From a virus: DNA of 48,726 nt. The translations under genes and the position numbers were made by a program. The stretch is taken from IMG/VR virus record IMGVR_UViG_3300020472_000045, positions 1-48,726 of that record. The stretch is one strand, 5' to 3'. Under the pieces are notes generated by a model, which saw only the letters and a program-made list of their open reading frames with translations, was not told the DNA's origin and did not search any database. Every line of letters starts with the position of its first letter. The stretch's first letter is position 1. Below, in pieces: positions 1-6,337 of the stretch.

Positions 1-70
1 CGAAGTCATCACCCCAAAATCGGGAACGACTCTCACACTCGGAAAAAAAGAGGAGAGAGATAGACTCTAA
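1..70 (+). CDS. 3' end of a rightward gene (partial)
   Basis: A frame open from base 2 to a TAA at 68-70 encodes about 22 residues ending KKEERDRL. It stops eight bases before a strong terminator, which suggests the true end of a gene that begins outside the window. The fragment is too short to assign a function and could be chance. Confidence 0.4.
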   Translation, partial: EVITPKSGTTLTLGKKEERDRL

Positions 71-77
71 AAAAATC

Positions 78-115
78 GGGTGGCTTGGAGAAATCCGAGC
101 CACCCAATTTTTTTT
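78..115 (+). terminator. Strong intrinsic terminator, probably bidirectional
   Basis: A 12-bp stem (78-89 with 94-105, one G-T pair) closes a GAAA tetraloop and is followed by eight T. An A-tract at 69-75 on the other side would give a U-tract to leftward transcripts. Confidence 0.9.
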
Positions 116-120
116 GCAGC

Positions 121-228
121 TCAGAGTCAATGCGGTTCAGAGTCAATGCGGTGGTAAGAGGGCATCCGGTGCGGGTATGCACTGCAATTTTTTGGTGGGT
201 TTATCGGGTGAATCTTGCCGTGTGAATC
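121..228 (+). repeat. Motif array A
   Basis: Contains CAGAGTCAATGCGGT twice in tandem (121-149), then CATCCGGT, ACTGCAAT (181-188), a GGGTGAATC box and GTGTGAATCT. The last box runs into the palindrome at 229. This is the first of about ten intergenic arrays with the same element order and orientation. Confidence 0.8.
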
Positions 229-244
229 TGTGACATATGACACA
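229..244. promoter_or_regulatory. CRP/GlxR-like box 1
   Basis: TGTGACATATGACACA, one mismatch from TGTGA-N6-TCACA. Its centre lies about 63 bases before the predicted start point of the 330 gene, a class I-like position. Confidence 0.6.
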
Positions 245-263
245 AAGAAATGTCAACTTGAGG

Positions 264-293
264 TTGTTGTTTCGTATAGTTCTTTTATATAAT
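264..293 (+). promoter_or_regulatory. Sigma70-type promoter for the 330 gene
   Basis: TTGTTG (264-269), an 18-base spacer and TATAAT (288-293). The gene start with an AGGAAGG ribosome site follows within 40 bases. Confidence 0.6.
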
Positions 294-329
294 TTAGGTA
301 TAAGCAAATTGCTTATAGGAAGGTTAGAA

Positions 330-617
330 ATGACAGTAACTATTGCAAGTCCTATAAGAGTCCTAGACTCTACCCCACTCAATGAGTGGGCATCTGAATA
401 TACCGCTGACATATGTCAAGCATTAGTCCATGCGTATATTCTCACTACAGATACACCCGAACTATACCAAGCGAGTTGGGTAGATTTTGGTAAAGATTGG
501 CAACTAAACTTTGCATCCAATAAGTTGAACGACTTAGGTGGAGCATTGGTCGAGGTTTACCACAACCCGAAAGATCCTGAGTATGTAGGAACGGTGGTAG
601 TCGATTACGATAACTAA
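330..617 (+). CDS. Hypothetical protein, 95 aa
   Basis: Start chosen at 330 because AGGAAGGTTAGAA precedes it, the leader pattern shared by most genes in this region; the longer frame from 237 would run through the promoter. The protein is acidic and soluble, with tryptophans and a C-terminal beta-like stretch ending VVVDYDN. No family recognised. It is a single-gene unit bounded by array A and a hairpin. A partial palindrome (CTGACATATGTCAAG) sits inside the gene near 408. Confidence 0.7.
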   Translation: MTVTIASPIRVLDSTPLNEWASEYTADICQALVHAYILTTDTPELYQASWVDFGKDWQLNFASNKLNDLGGALVEVYHNPKDPEYVGTVVVDYDN

Positions 618-632
618 TCGCAATAGCGGAAC

Positions 633-666
633 AACCCTCACCCTTATTACCTTTCGGGTGGGGGTT
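633..666 (+). terminator. Terminator-like hairpin after the 330 gene
   Basis: An 11-bp stem (633-643 with 656-666, one G-T pair) and a 12-base loop. The T-rich tail CTTTCGCGTTT is weak. Confidence 0.6.
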
Positions 667-679
667 CTTTCGCGTTTAA

Positions 680-777
680 GAGAGTTCATCCGGTTATGAG
701 TAGATGCGGTTATGGCTCCTACAGGGAATGGTAACTGCAATCCCGCAGCTGAATTAGCGTGTGAATCTTAGGGTGTG
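680..777 (+). repeat. Motif array B
   Basis: In order: TCATCCGGTTATG, AGATGCGGTTATGG, ACTGCAAT (734-741), GCGTGTGAATCT and GGTGTGAATTT. Same order and orientation as array A. No TGTGA-N6-TCACA box follows, unlike most units. Confidence 0.8.
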
Positions 778-850
778 AATTTAACCATTAGTTGATATAT
801 TGGAAGTGGTGGTGAAAGCCACCGAAAACAGAATATGAAAGGTTATGAAA

Positions 851-1237
851 ATGAATTATCAAACCGCCCTCAAATATAGAGAGCAAGTCGCTAGTAAAGG
901 TTTGCTAGCAGTAATGAACGAAATCGGATTAGATGTATTTGAATCCGACAGGATAAACGCAGACATAAGGGAACGACATGGGGACACACCCTATTGCGCT
1001 CCTGATGTCATCCCCGAAGAGGGACATTGTGGTGGCGGAGATGCTTACCCAATATGTTGCACAGGACACCGCTTCCTAAACGACATCGAAGTTTCCATCT
1101 ACGACCATGAAATGCTTTTAGAGCAAGAAGAAGTAGCTCGGATTCAAGCTAACACCCCAGCTTACGGAACTCCAGAAGCTGAATGGTACCTAATGGACGA
1201 TATGGAAAGGCAGACCATGAACCCTTGGTTGCGATAA
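851..1237 (+). CDS. Hypothetical protein, 128 aa
   Basis: Start at 851 preferred over the in-frame ATG at 845, because its distance from AAAGG matches neighbouring genes. Acidic protein. A central CGGGDAYPICC segment with further Cys/His could bind metal or form a turn. The C-terminal half is helical and Glu-rich. No family recognised. Sole gene of its unit, between array B and a TTCG-loop hairpin. Confidence 0.7.
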   Translation: MNYQTALKYREQVASKGLLAVMNEIGLDVFESDRINADIRERHGDTPYCAPDVIPEEGHCGGGDAYPICCTGHRFLNDIEVSIYDHEMLLEQEEVARIQANTPAYGTPEAEWYLMDDMERQTMNPWLR

Positions 1238-1241
1238 GATT

Positions 1242-1261
1242 GGGGGAGCTTCGGCTCCCCT
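1242..1261 (+). terminator. Hairpin terminator with TTCG loop
   Basis: GGGGAGC, a TTCG tetraloop and GCTCCCC (1243-1260), directly after the stop at 1237. The following TTAATC gives only a weak U-tract. Confidence 0.65.
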
Positions 1262-1265
1262 TAAT

Positions 1266-1386
1266 CAATCCGGCTTCAAAGTGGTTCCGGTTCAGGTTGA
1301 GGGCATGCGGTTATGGTCGGTGCTTCCGGCGGGGAACTGCAATCTTGAGCTGGATTTAGCGTGTGAATCTCGCGGGTGAATCCGGT
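1266..1386 (+). repeat. Motif array C
   Basis: Contains AATCCGGCTT, GTTCCGGTT, CATGCGGTTATGG, CTTCCGGCG, ACTGCAAT (1336-1343), GCGTGTGAATCT and GCGGGTGAATCCGGTT. It lies between convergent genes, so the arrays are not simply promoters. Confidence 0.8.
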
Positions 1387-1396
1387 TGAAACAGGG

Positions 1397-1430
1397 CAAA
1401 AAAAAAGAGGGGCTTTCGCCCCCCTGATTT
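1397..1430 (-). terminator. Bidirectional terminator
   Basis: On the minus strand: a GC-rich stem (1406-1423) with a GAAA loop followed by nine T (1405-1397). On the plus strand the hairpin is followed by a T-rich stretch from 1426. It ends the 1438-1866 gene. Confidence 0.85.
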
Positions 1431-1437
1431 TTCTTTA

Positions 1438-1866
1438 TTATCTGTAATTCCATTTACTGTTCATAGGAGCGTCATAAAGTATGGTGTCGCAAATCTCGCA
1501 ACGGTAAATGCTAGGGAACATAAATTCCATTGATATGTGTCCTTGCGGGACTAGAGGCAACTCGTAAACTTCGCCCTCTTCATTCTCCCACGCCATAACC
1601 CCATCATCTCTTTTATGGGTGCGCTCCAAATTATTCCATTCACCTTTATTGTCCAACATCGTTATTAGCCAAGTGTGTCCGGCTTCGAGGTATTCCGATT
1701 TTTCATCTTCATCAGTTTGCCCGAACTTGAAACAAGGAACACATAAGTCCCAAGAATGAGAACCTGCGTGTTCCGGCAGTTTGCCACAATGAGTAACCCT
1801 TACGCCAATTTGCGATTTAGGGTCTCTTTCAATATCTTCATAACTTTCGTATTCATAGTCTTTCAT
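1438..1866 (-). CDS. Hypothetical protein with Cys/His pairs, 142 aa
   Basis: Start at 1866 chosen for AGAAAGGTAATGCT before the ATG; the frame extends eleven codons upstream without such a site. An N-terminal CGKLPEHAGSHSW followed by CVPC resembles small zinc-binding modules common in actinobacteria and their phages. A second CEIC pair lies near the C-terminus. Possibly a two-site metal-binding protein; function unknown. Single-gene unit with no clear CRP-like box. Confidence 0.7.
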   Translation of the reverse strand: MKDYEYESYEDIERDPKSQIGVRVTHCGKLPEHAGSHSWDLCVPCFKFGQTDEDEKSEYLEAGHTWLITMLDNKGEWNNLERTHKRDDGVMAWENEEGEVYELPLVPQGHISMEFMFPSIYRCEICDTILYDAPMNSKWNYR

Positions 1867-1956
1867 AGCATTACCTTTCTGTTTTGTTTGTATATTCATT
1901 ATATACAGTCAACCTGAAATTGAAACCTATATACAAAAAACTTTTATTTTTTTTTC

Positions 1957-2030
1957 AGCGCTTCCGGTTACGAGAGCATGGACGCGCAGAAGCCCCACCA
2001 GCAAACAGAAGAACTGGTGAGGCTTCCGGT
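1957..2030 (+). repeat. Partial motif array D with hairpin
   Basis: CTTCCGGTTACG is followed by an imperfect 12-bp stem-loop (1990-2001 with 2014-2025, one mismatch), then CTTCCGGTTTAG. The hairpin may terminate the leftward ardC unit, though no U-tract follows. Confidence 0.5.
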
Positions 2031-2165
2031 TTAGAGTTCTTCCATCAAACGAGCTTCCTTAGCTTCATCCATTGGGTCGAGCGGATGCGGTCTATCCATA
2101 GCTTTGTCCAACATTTCAAACATGCCAAAAATCGCATCCCATGATGGGGTGTCATCCGGTTTCAT
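2031..2165 (-). CDS. Hypothetical small protein, 44 aa
   Basis: Begins MKPDDTPSWDAIFGMFEML and ends ARLMEEL. Its ATG overlaps the TGA of the ardC-like gene (ATGA), which indicates translational coupling. Acidic, amphipathic helix-rich, Met-rich. Function unknown; co-expression suggests a role linked to the antirestriction protein. Confidence 0.65.
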   Translation of the reverse strand: MKPDDTPSWDAIFGMFEMLDKAMDRPHPLDPMDEAKEARLMEEL

Positions 2166-3070
2166 GCTACCTCCCTTCCAAGCTCAAGCAATGCGGGATT
2201 GCTGTTGTCGATTATCCACTTGACGGCAGTTCCGGCTTTGGAAGCTGCTGACCAAATAAAATCTTTGTCATCATTAAGCGCCTTTAACCAAGACTTAATG
2301 TAGTTGGCGTGATCCGGTCGAGGATTGGTAGCTACTCCGAAATGAGCAGAAAGAAAAACTGCGCCAAGCTCGGCAACTAATTCTTCAAAAGCGTATCCGG
2401 CTCGCCCTTCCTTGAGCTTGTCGTTACTGCGATTCGTCCGGCTTGAGTGTGCTGTCCAGTGTGTGAACTCATGGGCGACAGTTCCGAACCATCCGGCTGG
2501 AGTCTCAAACTGGACATCTTCGGGAGTGCTTATGTAGTCGCCATGCGGGGAGTAGAACGCCATATCGCTAGGGGTTTCTCTCCAGTCAGCTCCGAGAGAC
2601 TTAAAGTACGTCCGGTAATCATCCACATTTATATCGGGACTTAATACTGGTTGCTCCCATGCGGGTGCGCCCTCTACCTGACTGGCATGAAAAACCATGT
2701 AAGCACGAAACATCATCCGGCTATCAAACTGGTCTTTAACCGATGCGGTTGGGGCTTTATTAGTCCATTTGCCAGTATCTTTATTTTTGTAAGATTTTCC
2801 AACATATAGAATTGCTTGCCCGCTTTCTCCGGCTTGGACTTGTGCGCCCAATTTCTGCCATCCTTTATATGTAGACCAGCGAGGGTCTCCGGTTGGGTTT
2901 ATCCACATTAAAAGCATTTGATTGCCTCCGGTGTAGATAGTCCCTGTAGCTGGGTTCTGAGCTAATCCGGTTCGACCGGCCCATGGCTTTGTCCATTCTT
3001 CAGGGGAGTTTTCCATTTGCTCAATCACTGCGGTGGTGAGCTGTTCAATGACGGTATCTGTTTTTGACAT
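2162..3070 (-). CDS. ardC: ArdC-like antirestriction protein, 302 aa
   Basis: The N-terminal part (about residues 1-140) reads like the ArdC single-strand-DNA-binding domain, with TGGNQMLLMW and WSTYKGWQKLGAQV. The C-terminal part is a zincin-like metallopeptidase domain with HEFTH (200-204) and a downstream EELVAE glutamate (229-234), the expected third zinc ligand. ArdC proteins on plasmids and phages protect incoming DNA from host restriction. Start at 3070 chosen over 3097 because GAAAGGAATTACCAAA precedes it. First gene of a two-gene leftward unit with a CRP-like box upstream. Confidence 0.85.
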   Translation of the reverse strand: MSKTDTVIEQLTTAVIEQMENSPEEWTKPWAGRTGLAQNPATGTIYTGGNQMLLMWINPTGDPRWSTYKGWQKLGAQVQAGESGQAILYVGKSYKNKDTGKWTNKAPTASVKDQFDSRMMFRAYMVFHASQVEGAPAWEQPVLSPDINVDDYRTYFKSLGADWRETPSDMAFYSPHGDYISTPEDVQFETPAGWFGTVAHEFTHWTAHSSRTNRSNDKLKEGRAGYAFEELVAELGAVFLSAHFGVATNPRPDHANYIKSWLKALNDDKDFIWSAASKAGTAVKWIIDNSNPALLELGREVA

Positions 3071-3131
3071 TTTGGTAATTCCTTTCGTTTTTGTCATATA
3101 TTCATTCTAAAGGTAAACCATCAGTTTCCAC

Positions 3132-3147
3132 CATGACATATGTCACA
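3132..3147. promoter_or_regulatory. CRP/GlxR-like box 2
   Basis: CATGACATATGTCACA, one mismatch from TGTGA-N6-TCACA, upstream of the ardC-like unit. A TAGAAT -10 candidate (minus strand) lies near 3105. Confidence 0.6.
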
Positions 3148-3157
3148 CCAGCTGCAA

Positions 3158-3327
3158 AACCAATGCGGGTCAGCTCAGACGGCATCCGGTCACACGATGC
3201 GGGCATATCCGGTTTAGGTGCGAGTCGATGCGGTCGTATAGGGGCATAAAAAAACACGGTGACTGCAATCTTGGACTGCAATCACCGTGTGAATCTAGCG
3301 GGTAAATCCAGCGGGTGAATCTAGAAG
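3158..3327 (+). repeat. Motif array E
   Basis: Elements in order: AATGCGGG, CATCCGGTCACACGATGCGG, ATATCCGGTTT, GAGTCGATGCGGTCG, ACTGCAATC twice (3262 and 3275), GTGTGAATCT, GCGGGTAAATCC and GCGGGTGAATCT. It lies between divergent and convergent gene ends. Confidence 0.8.
3248..3290 (-). terminator. Terminator built around two ACTGCAAT boxes
   Basis: A 9-bp stem ACACGGTGA/TCACCGTGT (3254-3262 with 3282-3290). On the minus strand it is followed by seven T (3254-3248). Both ACTGCAAT elements sit in the loop. It would end the 3328-3801 transcript. Confidence 0.75.
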
Positions 3328-3801
3328 TTAAAAATCCACTTTGCGCCAGTCTTTCTCGTAGAAGCGCTCCCAAAAAGTTACACAGTCTATGCTCTCCGAA
3401 CAATAGTAAAGGTAAATCATATTTAGTATTCCTGAGTCGAAAATGTTGTCGATGCACATAGGAGAGAGACCGATATCACGCATATCGGCATAACCCAGAT
3501 CAACCATTTTCGCTACCGTGTCTATTCGTTGCCTAGCCAAGATATTACGTGGGCGCTCCGCTAACTTTCCCCACGCATCCAAATCCTGTATATATACATG
3601 GTCAATAGAAAACCCGCGCTTGTAATCACGCCATTTTCTTTTAGCCTTTTGTTTATACCGCTTAACAAAATAAGGGACAGGGAACCTAATCAAATCTTGT
3701 TGCCCCATAGGTTCACCCACAGGACAACCTTCCCAGTCCACACTTTGCCCCGTGTTGTAGTATCTGACGGCTCCTACAAGCCGATTCCAATAATTTAACA
3801 T
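3328..3801 (-). CDS. Hypothetical protein with RNA polymerase alphaCTD-like segment, 157 aa
   Basis: Basic central region (KRYKQKAKRKWRDYKRG), then a stretch near residues 83-120 (ERPRNILARQRIDTVAKM, then LGYADMRDIGLSP) whose spacing resembles the helix-hairpin-helix of the RNA polymerase alpha subunit C-terminal domain: R-x2-N-x-L, I-x-TV, L, D-x-R-x-I. This suggests DNA or RNA polymerase contact. The assignment is by eye only. Start supported by GAAAGGTTGAATT. A CRP-like box lies upstream and a terminator directly downstream. Confidence 0.7.
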   Translation of the reverse strand: MLNYWNRLVGAVRYYNTGQSVDWEGCPVGEPMGQQDLIRFPVPYFVKRYKQKAKRKWRDYKRGFSIDHVYIQDLDAWGKLAERPRNILARQRIDTVAKMVDLGYADMRDIGLSPMCIDNIFDSGILNMIYLYYCSESIDCVTFWERFYEKDWRKVDF

Positions 3802-3855
3802 AATTCAACCTTTCATTAGATATAGATATTCTATACAAACCACAACCTAATTCCT

Positions 3856-3871
3856 TGTGACATGCGACACA
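3856..3871. promoter_or_regulatory. CRP/GlxR-like box 3
   Basis: TGTGACATGCGACACA, one half-site mismatch, upstream of the leftward 3801 gene. Confidence 0.55.
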
Positions 3872-3876
3872 GCGGG

Positions 3877-4005
3877 GGGCGGTGCGTGATCCGGTCGCTT
3901 CCGGTTGCGGAGCGAGTGGATGCGGTTGAGGCGAGGGCTTCCGGTTACGGACTGCAAAGCTGGGCAGAGTTTATCGTGTGAATTTCATCGGGTGAATCCG
4001 GTTGG
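3877..4005 (+). repeat. Motif array F
   Basis: GATCCGGTCGCTTCCGGTTG, GGATGCGGTTG, GCTTCCGGTTACG, ACTGCAAA, ATCGTGTGAATTT and ATCGGGTGAATCCGGTT, ending five bases before box 4. It separates divergent genes. Confidence 0.8.
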
Positions 4006-4009
4006 GTGG

Positions 4010-4025
4010 TGTGATATATGTCACA
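4010..4025. promoter_or_regulatory. CRP/GlxR-like box 4 (perfect)
   Basis: TGTGATATATGTCACA matches TGTGA-N6-TCACA exactly and has the central TA of the GlxR consensus. Its centre is about 47 bases upstream of the predicted start point, four bases from the -35 element. Confidence 0.75.
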
Positions 4026-4029
4026 AAGG

Positions 4030-4058
4030 TTGTCAACTACCACTTGAACTGTTATGAT
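4030..4058 (+). promoter_or_regulatory. Sigma70-type promoter for the 4085 gene
   Basis: TTGTCA (4030-4035), a 17-base spacer and TATGAT (4053-4058). The clearest promoter in the accessory region. Confidence 0.75.
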
Positions 4059-4084
4059 GTAGTTACAACAAAGAAAGGTTAGTA

Positions 4085-4240
4085 ATGGATTGGTATGAAT
4101 TAATTTCATCAAAAACAATTACCCTCACAGAAGATGAGGTTGCCACACTAGGCACCCTCATAGATTGTATGAGAGTGGCAGAACTCGCTCTCAAAAAGGC
4201 TATGCCTGTCCTTGATAAGGTGGCAGACCCTTACGAATAA
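4085..4240 (+). CDS. Hypothetical small protein, 51 aa
   Basis: Begins MDWYELISSKTITLTEDEV and ends VADPYE. It has the AAGAAAGGTTAGTA leader typical of the region, its own promoter and a hairpin just after the stop. Predicted as two helices; no family recognised. The complete promoter-leader-terminator context makes it a convincing gene despite its size. Confidence 0.75.
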   Translation: MDWYELISSKTITLTEDEVATLGTLIDCMRVAELALKKAMPVLDKVADPYE

Positions 4241-4252
4241 CAGGGGTTGAGA

Positions 4253-4280
4253 GGGAGCTGGAAATGAGTCCCCAGCTCCC
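4253..4280 (+). terminator. Hairpin terminator after the 4085 gene
   Basis: GGGAGCTGG/CCAGCTCCC, a 9-bp stem with a 10-base loop, 13 bases after the stop. The U-tract is weak (CGAACCTCTT). Confidence 0.6.
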
Positions 4281-4286
4281 CGAACC

Positions 4287-4330
4287 TCTTCCGGTCATCA
4301 TCCGGCGGTGGTGTAGGTGTTTCCGGTTGT
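4287..4330 (+). repeat. Short motif array G
   Basis: CTTCCGGTCATCATCCGGCG and GTTTCCGGTTGTG. Only CCGGY elements are present; the ACTGCAAT and GTGTGAATCT elements are missing. Confidence 0.6.
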
Positions 4331-4332
4331 GG

Positions 4333-4348
4333 TGTGACAGATGACACA
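4333..4348. promoter_or_regulatory. CRP/GlxR-like box 5
   Basis: TGTGACAGATGACACA, one half-site mismatch. Its centre is about 63 bases upstream of the predicted start, the same spacing as box 1. Confidence 0.6.
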
Positions 4349-4367
4349 AAACAATTTGCATCAGAGG

Positions 4368-4397
4368 TTTCAATTAGCAGTGGAATTTGTATACGAT
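4368..4397 (+). promoter_or_regulatory. Candidate promoter for the 4429 gene
   Basis: TTTCAA (4368-4373), an 18-base spacer and TACGAT (4392-4397). The match is weaker than at 4030. Confidence 0.4.
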
Positions 4398-4428
4398 AAG
4401 AGGGTAAACAAAAACGGAAAGGTTAGAT

Positions 4429-4611
4429 ATGAAAGTCACTATCGAAGTTGAAGTGGACTGGAACAAATTTGTTTCTGAGCTTGGAGTTATAGGGCAGTCA
4501 TGTTCAGAGGATGTGGTGGACTCTATAGAAGGTCTTGTTAACTCAGGATTACCTATTGCCTCGCAAAACTGGGTTAAAGACACCCAAGTCACATACAACA
4601 GATACAAGTAA
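4429..4611 (+). CDS. Hypothetical protein, 60 aa
   Basis: Preceded by GGAAAGGTTAGAT. Begins MKVTIEVEVDWNKFVSELG; acidic, an N-terminal beta strand then helices. No family recognised. Single-gene unit with a CRP-like box upstream and a hairpin downstream. Confidence 0.7.
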   Translation: MKVTIEVEVDWNKFVSELGVIGQSCSEDVVDSIEGLVNSGLPIASQNWVKDTQVTYNRYK

Positions 4612-4642
4612 GACTGAGGGGGAGCTTTGCTCCCTCAAAGTC
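4612..4642 (+). terminator. Hairpin terminator after the 4429 gene
   Basis: GACTGAGGG...GGAGC, a TTT loop, GCTCCCTCA...AGTC, with a small G bulge, starting immediately after the stop codon. Confidence 0.55.
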
Positions 4643-4766
4643 ATTCCGGTTGCAGCTCCAGTCAATGCGGGCGCGAAAAAAGGGACTCCGGCGTAGAAAG
4701 GTTAGAAACAACACCGAAGTCCCTTAGAACTATTGCAATCTTACCACATATTTATCGGGTGAATTT
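4643..4766 (+). repeat. Motif array H with a decayed gene leader
   Basis: ATTCCGGTTG, GTCAATGCGGGCG, CTCCGGCG, TATTGCAATC and ATCGGGTGAATTT. Between them (about 4696-4710) lies TAGAAAGGTTAGAA, the standard ribosome-site leader, but followed by ACA instead of ATG. It is enclosed by AGGGACT/AGTCCCT inverted repeats. Confidence 0.6.
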
Positions 4767-4774
4767 TATTCGGC

Positions 4775-4966
4775 TCATGCCTTCACCACCATGTTGTAGT
4801 AATGCCTAAACATTAAATCTTCTGCTTCGATGAGGACAGCTATCTCATCCGCCCAGTCGTCATCACCGTACTGCTGGTTTTCTTCCAAGAAATGAATGAC
4901 CTTAGTGATAGCCCCTTCCGTTGCCAAGTCCCAAATCTTTTCCTTTTCTAAATTTATGATTTCCAT
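4775..4966 (-). CDS. Hypothetical protein, 63 aa
   Basis: Last gene of a five-gene leftward operon starting at 5931. Its start lies 13 bases inside the upstream zinc-ribbon gene. Acidic and mainly helical (WDLATEGAITKVIHFLEEN). No family recognised. Array H lies downstream. Confidence 0.65.
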   Translation of the reverse strand: MEIINLEKEKIWDLATEGAITKVIHFLEENQQYGDDDWADEIAVLIEAEDLMFRHYYNMVVKA

Positions 4967-5127
4967 TGATACATCCCTGTGTCAGGATTCGCTTCACCGC
5001 AGTCCCAACATTCCGGTTCGTTCTCATAGTATGTCTGCCCACAGTTGTCGCAATCATAGACAGCGGGTGAAAATTGGCTCATGTCACTCTCGGCGTAAAA
5101 TCCGATGACACCGTATTTATCCGGCAT
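4954..5127 (-). CDS. Zinc-ribbon-like protein, 57 aa
   Basis: Begins MPDKYGVIGFYAESD. C26DNC29 and C40WDC43 form two CxxC knuckles separated by ten residues, a rubredoxin/zinc-ribbon pattern. Its ATG shares one base with the preceding TAA (TAATG), so it is translationally coupled. Likely binds zinc; target unknown. Confidence 0.7.
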   Translation of the reverse strand: MPDKYGVIGFYAESDMSQFSPAVYDCDNCGQTYYENEPECWDCGEANPDTGMYQWKS

Positions 5128-5270
5128 TAGCCCACCTCACAATCGTGTCCGTAAAACCATTCTCCGGCTTCATCTTCATCCCACAAGTCGAAAACTCTGT
5201 TGCACTCAACGCAAGCCACCGGAGTCTGACTATTGAATATCTCCGCTAGGTTCTCTGTTCTAACCTTCAT
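5127..5270 (-). CDS. Small Cys-containing protein, 47 aa
   Basis: Begins MKVRTENLAEIF. CVEC (20-23) and a later HDC (42-44) suggest a degenerate zinc finger. The start overlaps the upstream TGA (ATGA) and the stop overlaps the next start (TAATG), so it lies between two coupled genes. Confidence 0.65.
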   Translation of the reverse strand: MKVRTENLAEIFNSQTPVACVECNRVFDLWDEDEAGEWFYGHDCEVG

Positions 5271-5731
5271 ACCAGTTCCCCCCTTGACCTTTCACGCCTT
5301 GAGAGGATGCGGTCGCAACATTCCTTCACGGTTATTCCGTAACCGAGTTGTTTCAGTAAGCTATTAACAACAGCGTCACCTTCACCTATGAGGTAGCCAC
5401 TTGCCAATTCTTCAATGGTGTCCGGCTCTAGGGAAATCATATACTGACCATTTTCCTCATCGAAACCAACGCCAGTAAATACAGCTGTACCTTTAAGAAG
5501 ATACTGTGCCTGTGTCGCCTCAGTAACTATCTGACTTGCTAACCAGTTAACGGCAAGGTCATCTCTCAATAACCCCGACTCATTAACCCAACAATCAATC
5601 CGGCTAGGGACTTGTAGGGAAACTCTCTCAATTAAACCCTCAACCATTGAACGAACATCGTTGTAGCTGTCATCGGTGGGCTCAACTAGGAAAGCGTCTC
5701 CCTCATCGGATATAACTAAATAGTGGCTCAT
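5267..5731 (-). CDS. DUF3846-like protein, 154 aa
   Basis: The first 100 residues follow the DUF3846 outline: a start such as YLVISDEGDAFLVEP, a helix, then an Asp-rich WVNESGLLRDDLAVNWLAS and the closing GTAVFTG. DUF3846 proteins are common in actinobacterial phages and plasmids and have no known function. The C-terminal tail is Arg/Glu-rich. ATGA overlaps link it to both neighbours. Confidence 0.7.
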   Translation of the reverse strand: MSHYLVISDEGDAFLVEPTDDSYNDVRSMVEGLIERVSLQVPSRIDCWVNESGLLRDDLAVNWLASQIVTEATQAQYLLKGTAVFTGVGFDEENGQYMISLEPDTIEELASGYLIGEGDAVVNSLLKQLGYGITVKECCDRILSRRERSRGELV

Positions 5732-5931
5732 GCTTGCACCACCGTTACATCGCCTAAGTCCATCCGGCTAACAAGGTCAACTCTTTTAACTGCGTCAACG
5801 TGTTCCTGTAAAATGGAAATCATCAGTTCGCAATCTGCCCCGAATTGATTAGGTGAGTCCCCCGCATTTAGCGAGTCGTCAATCACCAGTTCTACCCAAT
5901 GGTCAACTCTGTTTTCATTTGCTTTTACCAT
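5728..5931 (-). CDS. Hypothetical protein, 67 aa
   Basis: First gene of the 5931-4775 operon. The start has AGAAAGGGAATAGAA upstream. Acidic and helical; no family recognised. Its TGA overlaps the next ATG. Confidence 0.7.
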   Translation of the reverse strand: MVKANENRVDHWVELVIDDSLNAGDSPNQFGADCELMISILQEHVDAVKRVDLVSRMDLGDVTVVQA

Positions 5932-5961
5932 TTCTATTCCCTTTCTATTTCTACTAATACA

Positions 5962-5991
5962 ATTCTAGGAGCAGTTGACGTAAAACCTCAA
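5962..5991 (-). promoter_or_regulatory. Promoter of the 5931-4775 operon
   Basis: On the minus strand: TTGAGG (5991-5986), an 18-base spacer and TAGAAT (5967-5962). Confidence 0.65.
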
Positions 5992-5993
5992 AT

Positions 5994-6009
5994 TGTGACA
6001 AGAGTCACA
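5994..6009. promoter_or_regulatory. CRP/GlxR-like box 6 (perfect arms)
   Basis: TGTGACAAGAGTCACA lies two bases upstream of the -35 element. Its centre is at about -46, a class II-like placement. Confidence 0.7.
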
Positions 6010-6011
6010 TC

Positions 6012-6142
6012 AGGGCGTTCCGGTCACACGATGCGGTCTCCGGCTATATGTGAAAGGGATGCGGTTACCGTTTCGTGATGGCATGCGTTGAGACTGAGGA
6101 TAACTGCAATCCCCCTCACAGTTCTATGTGTGAATCTGTCGG
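6012..6142 (+). repeat. Motif array I
   Basis: GTTCCGGTCACACGATGCGG, TCTCCGGC, GGATGCGGTTACCG, ACTGCAAT (6103-6110), TGTGTGAATCTGTC and GGGTGGATTT. The last boxes overlap the end of the 6116 gene, so array sequence is read as its C-terminus. Confidence 0.75.
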
Positions 6143-6337
6143 GTGGATTTCAAACGAAGCATAAGGCGTGTGCTTCCCATTCACTCCGGCAGCTGCAAAG
6201 ATGTCGGCACAGCAAACGTCACCACCAGTATCATCTACATAAACCTTTCCGGTTTGGGTGATAGGTGATTTGCAATGAACGCACACCAGCTTGTAATGCG
6301 AACCAGTCACTTTACGAAAGTAAGGGATACTAGGCAT
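6116..6337 (-). CDS. Small Cys-pair protein, 73 aa
   Basis: Start at 6337 chosen for AGAGGACTA upstream and a TAATG overlap with the preceding gene. CVHC and a later CC-A-D suggest a zinc site. The last residues (HPTDSHIEL) are encoded by motif-array DNA. Last gene of a seven-gene operon beginning at 7525. Confidence 0.65.
   Translation of the reverse strand: MPSIPYFRKVTGSHYKLVCVHCKSPITQTGKVYVDDTGGDVCCADIFAAAGVNGKHTPYASFEIHPTDSHIEL

Noticed and set aside
143-412. Leftward open frame of 89 codons at the left end
   Set aside because: Runs through motif array A, the promoter and the 330 gene on the opposite strand; no ribosome site.
534-740. Leftward open frame overlapping the 330 gene and array B
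   Set aside because: Crosses a hairpin and an array; composition unlike a protein.
1884-2144. Rightward open frame
   Set aside because: Covers array D and lies antisense to the coupled 44-residue gene at 2031-2165; no ribosome site.
3170-3457. Leftward open frame over array E
   Set aside because: Spans the terminator and arrays and overlaps the real 3328 gene.
4010-4025. Palindromes as phage repressor operators
   Set aside because: No repressor, integrase or other lysogeny gene was recognised in the window, and the arm sequence fits CRP/GlxR better; a phage repressor outside the window remains possible.
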